Source: Leptothrix sp. (in: b-proteobacteria)
Lineage (GTDB): Bacteria > Pseudomonadota > Gammaproteobacteria > Burkholderiales > Burkholderiaceae_C
Assembly: GCA_013822685.1 (NCBI GenBank)
Contig: PNKV01000011.1
Location: forward strand, 85,307-149,306
Length of the DNA: 64,000 nucleotides
Direction of reading: 5' to 3'
Positions 63,501 through 64,000 of this stretch are shown here, piece by piece. The number at the start of each line of letters is the position of its first letter. The first letter of the stretch is position 1. Below the pieces are notes generated by a model. The model saw only the letters and a program-made list of their open reading frames with translations, had not been told where the DNA came from and did not search any database. The translations under genes were made by a program, and so were the position numbers.

Positions 63501-63871
63501 TCGCGATCGATGATTTTGGCGTGGGCTATTCGAGCTTCTCGTACCTGCGTGAATTGCCGGTGGACCGGCTCAAGATGGACCGCTCTTTCTTGAGCAATGT
63601 GCCGACCTCACCTGGCGACAGCCGCCTGGCCGCCGCCCTGATCGCCATGGCGCACCGCCTGGAAGTGGGCATCGTGGCCGAAGGCGTGGAGACCGAGGCC
63701 CAGAACGCCTTCTTGAAGGCGCACGGCTGTGATGAATGCCAGGGTTACTTCCTGGCGCGGCCGATGGCCGAACCGGCTTTTGAAGCGCTGCTGATGGAGC
63801 ACAGCCGGGACAGCAGTGCGAAGGATGCACTGGCGCGCATTGCGGCCACGGCGAAAAATCAAACGCTTTAG
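60584..63871 (+). CDS. CHASE-PAS-PAS-GGDEF-EAL bifunctional cyclic-di-GMP signalling protein
   Basis: A 1095-residue membrane sensor. TM1 (about 18-36) and TM2 (about 328-348) bracket a periplasmic CHASE domain (about 80-270). Two PAS domains follow (about 370-490 and 505-630), then GGDEF (about 640-800) and EAL (about 815-1060). The GGDEF motif is intact (RLGGDEF) and an I-site RTSD lies five residues before it, so synthesis with product inhibition is expected. The EAL motif is EALIRWEH, with later conserved segments ITESVV, DDFGVGYSSFSYLRELP and EGVET, so phosphodiesterase activity is also likely. A sigma-28-like promoter upstream points to motility control. Confidence 0.95.
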   Translation: MDQTLDQVTRWSDRWKLLSRVTLVVGICLSLLAWQNAAKQVQRDADDQFNRAAMESTHRLNEALIYYVNLIGSFQALFTATDAVSRDDFHSHFLSLNVDSGYPGLVAVQFSRRVPHEQKAAFEASVRADTSLDAKGNPGYAIHPPGPRPEYMAVTYVEPAVHNEKILGYDQIHEASRRETTELARDAGKPMASAPLTLVSGDREALGFVIRAPIYQAHSPLATVEQRRQAFIGQIGAAFQAESILGTIINPDDLASRQWVVRDVGPAERTVAPAQAQLLLDTAQLSATAFRPQRNVADEDHRLQTVEVAGRRWELTMVRPPVKAPWQHYPLTLLFSGLLVTSGLWLALRGFATQYGQAARMALRLSSQALSSEKHLRSVIDNTVDGIVTVNQAGIVLTVNPAISRIFGHEASEMVGQALSRLIPGIRSHGLDQPMEDFLLTQQMSFDGIGHRVDGKHQDGRTLPLDLAISHMEVDGHKQYVGILRDLTSEQQAEQSIQEAQRQLNEVDEMRRVIVHNAPYAIFVLNRHGIIQTVNPAGEALLGYKSNELIGKSTAERFFEPDEVGERARMLALRLNRPVEHMQVLSHLAQESPGLPSEWTLVRADGRHLMAEITVTILRNEMDEMTGYLAMASDVTSRREAESQLQHLALHDSLTGLPNRNMLQEQLKASVTLAERDGNSLALMFIDLDRFKKINDTLGHHIGDSVLIEVARRLRSEMRTSDIVARLGGDEFVVMLPRIALPEDGNVVAQKLLDIFAEPLRVGPHELRVTPSIGLVIYPAHGNDAITLMRHADLAMYQAKSHGRNRVQVYTEHMESPTLDTLRLENDLYKAQERDELRLHFQPQFDCMTGRITGAEALIRWEHGGKLVPPADFIPLAEETGLIVPMGEWVLRRACQKAQAWRERSGWPMRIAVNLSAIQLDQPDIVEVVDRVLKETGLPPTALELEITESVVVRESLRAAAVLTQLRSLGVGIAIDDFGVGYSSFSYLRELPVDRLKMDRSFLSNVPTSPGDSRLAAALIAMAHRLEVGIVAEGVETEAQNAFLKAHGCDECQGYFLARPMAEPAFEALLMEHSRDSSAKDALARIAATAKNQTL

Positions 63872-63954
63872 ACGGCCTGTGTTTGGTTTGCGTGTTTTGT
63901 GAGGCAGCGCGGGGCGCGGGCTGGGGTGGTCTCCTTCAGGGCTTCGGCTTGGTG

Positions 63955-63973
63955 GTCCCGCTGTTAGCGGGAC
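63955..63973. repeat. 8-bp perfect hairpin near the window end
   Basis: GTCCCGCT, a three-base loop and AGCGGGAC form a short strong stem in the 129-bp non-coding tail after the GGDEF-EAL gene. There is no T run immediately after. The surrounding sequence holds further short complementary pieces, but the window ends before its extent can be judged; no gene is visible in 63,872-64,000. Confidence 0.6.
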
Positions 63974-64000
63974 TGCCTTGCGATGCTCGGGCCGAGGTGG

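Overview
The window is chromosomal DNA from a high-GC Gram-negative bacterium, most likely a betaproteobacterium of the order Burkholderiales (Comamonadaceae or the Rubrivivax/Leptothrix/Aquabacterium side). This rests on the PhaM-type granule protein, the PEP-CTERM proteins, the bufferin genes, the lipB-lipA and dprA/LysM/def/fmt/htpX neighbourhoods and uniformly GC-rich codon use. The genus is not resolved. No tRNA, rRNA, CRISPR array, IS transposase or prophage module was recognised.

Layout. (i) 1-8 kb: the first codons of an acyl-CoA dehydrogenase with its TetR regulator, an HNH nuclease, a Crp/Fnr regulator divergent from a degenerate GGDEF protein, NhaR-like LysR and TerC genes, a Bax-inhibitor-like protein, TetR and PhoD. 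(ii) 8-12 kb: PhaM, a FIST sensor, an unknown small protein and a lone GlcD-like oxidase. (iii) 12.1-22.7 kb: one long minus-strand operon that imports and degrades small ureido/amide compounds. It holds a BMP-type ABC transporter, formamidase, a biuret-hydrolase-like enzyme, a second cysteine hydrolase, allophanate hydrolase, an AtzH/HpxZ-like protein and a GntR regulator. A palindromic GGTATACC-type site lies upstream. A very structured 288-bp repeat sits inside the operon. (iv) 22.8-25.4 kb: MscS, a DUF3616 protein and a 151-bp direct repeat. (v) 25.4-28.5 kb: a two-gene Gabija-type anti-phage system of lower GC. (vi) 29-38 kb: a GreA/B-like factor, two secreted or anchored proteins of unknown role, a CoA-transferase-like enzyme, two PEP-CTERM proteins and a bufferin (bufA-bufB-bufC-like) copper-buffering RiPP operon with a possible ECF-type promoter. 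(vii) 38-45 kb: a DUF6502/DUF5666 pair, an OsmC/AhpD/AraC peroxide-type cluster, and a full acyl-CoA dehydrogenase that shares an operator motif with the TetR gene at the window start. (viii) 45-52 kb: an acyltransferase, an acyl-CoA ligase, and a Baeyer-Villiger monooxygenase/SDR/esterase operon with a divergent TetR. (ix) 52-64 kb: cytochrome c, lipB-lipA, dprA, a LysM protein, def-fmt-htpX, and a large CHASE-PAS-PAS-GGDEF-EAL protein behind a candidate sigma-28 promoter.

Together the genes suggest a metabolically flexible environmental bacterium that uses fatty acids and ketone/ester-type substrates, scavenges nitrogen from biuret-like compounds, buffers copper, and links cyclic-di-GMP to motility. 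The most unusual DNA is the 17,487-17,774 element. It has three near-perfect long stems, two of which carry the same loop sequence in opposite orientation inside unrelated stems. All functional statements come from reading motifs; no database search was run.
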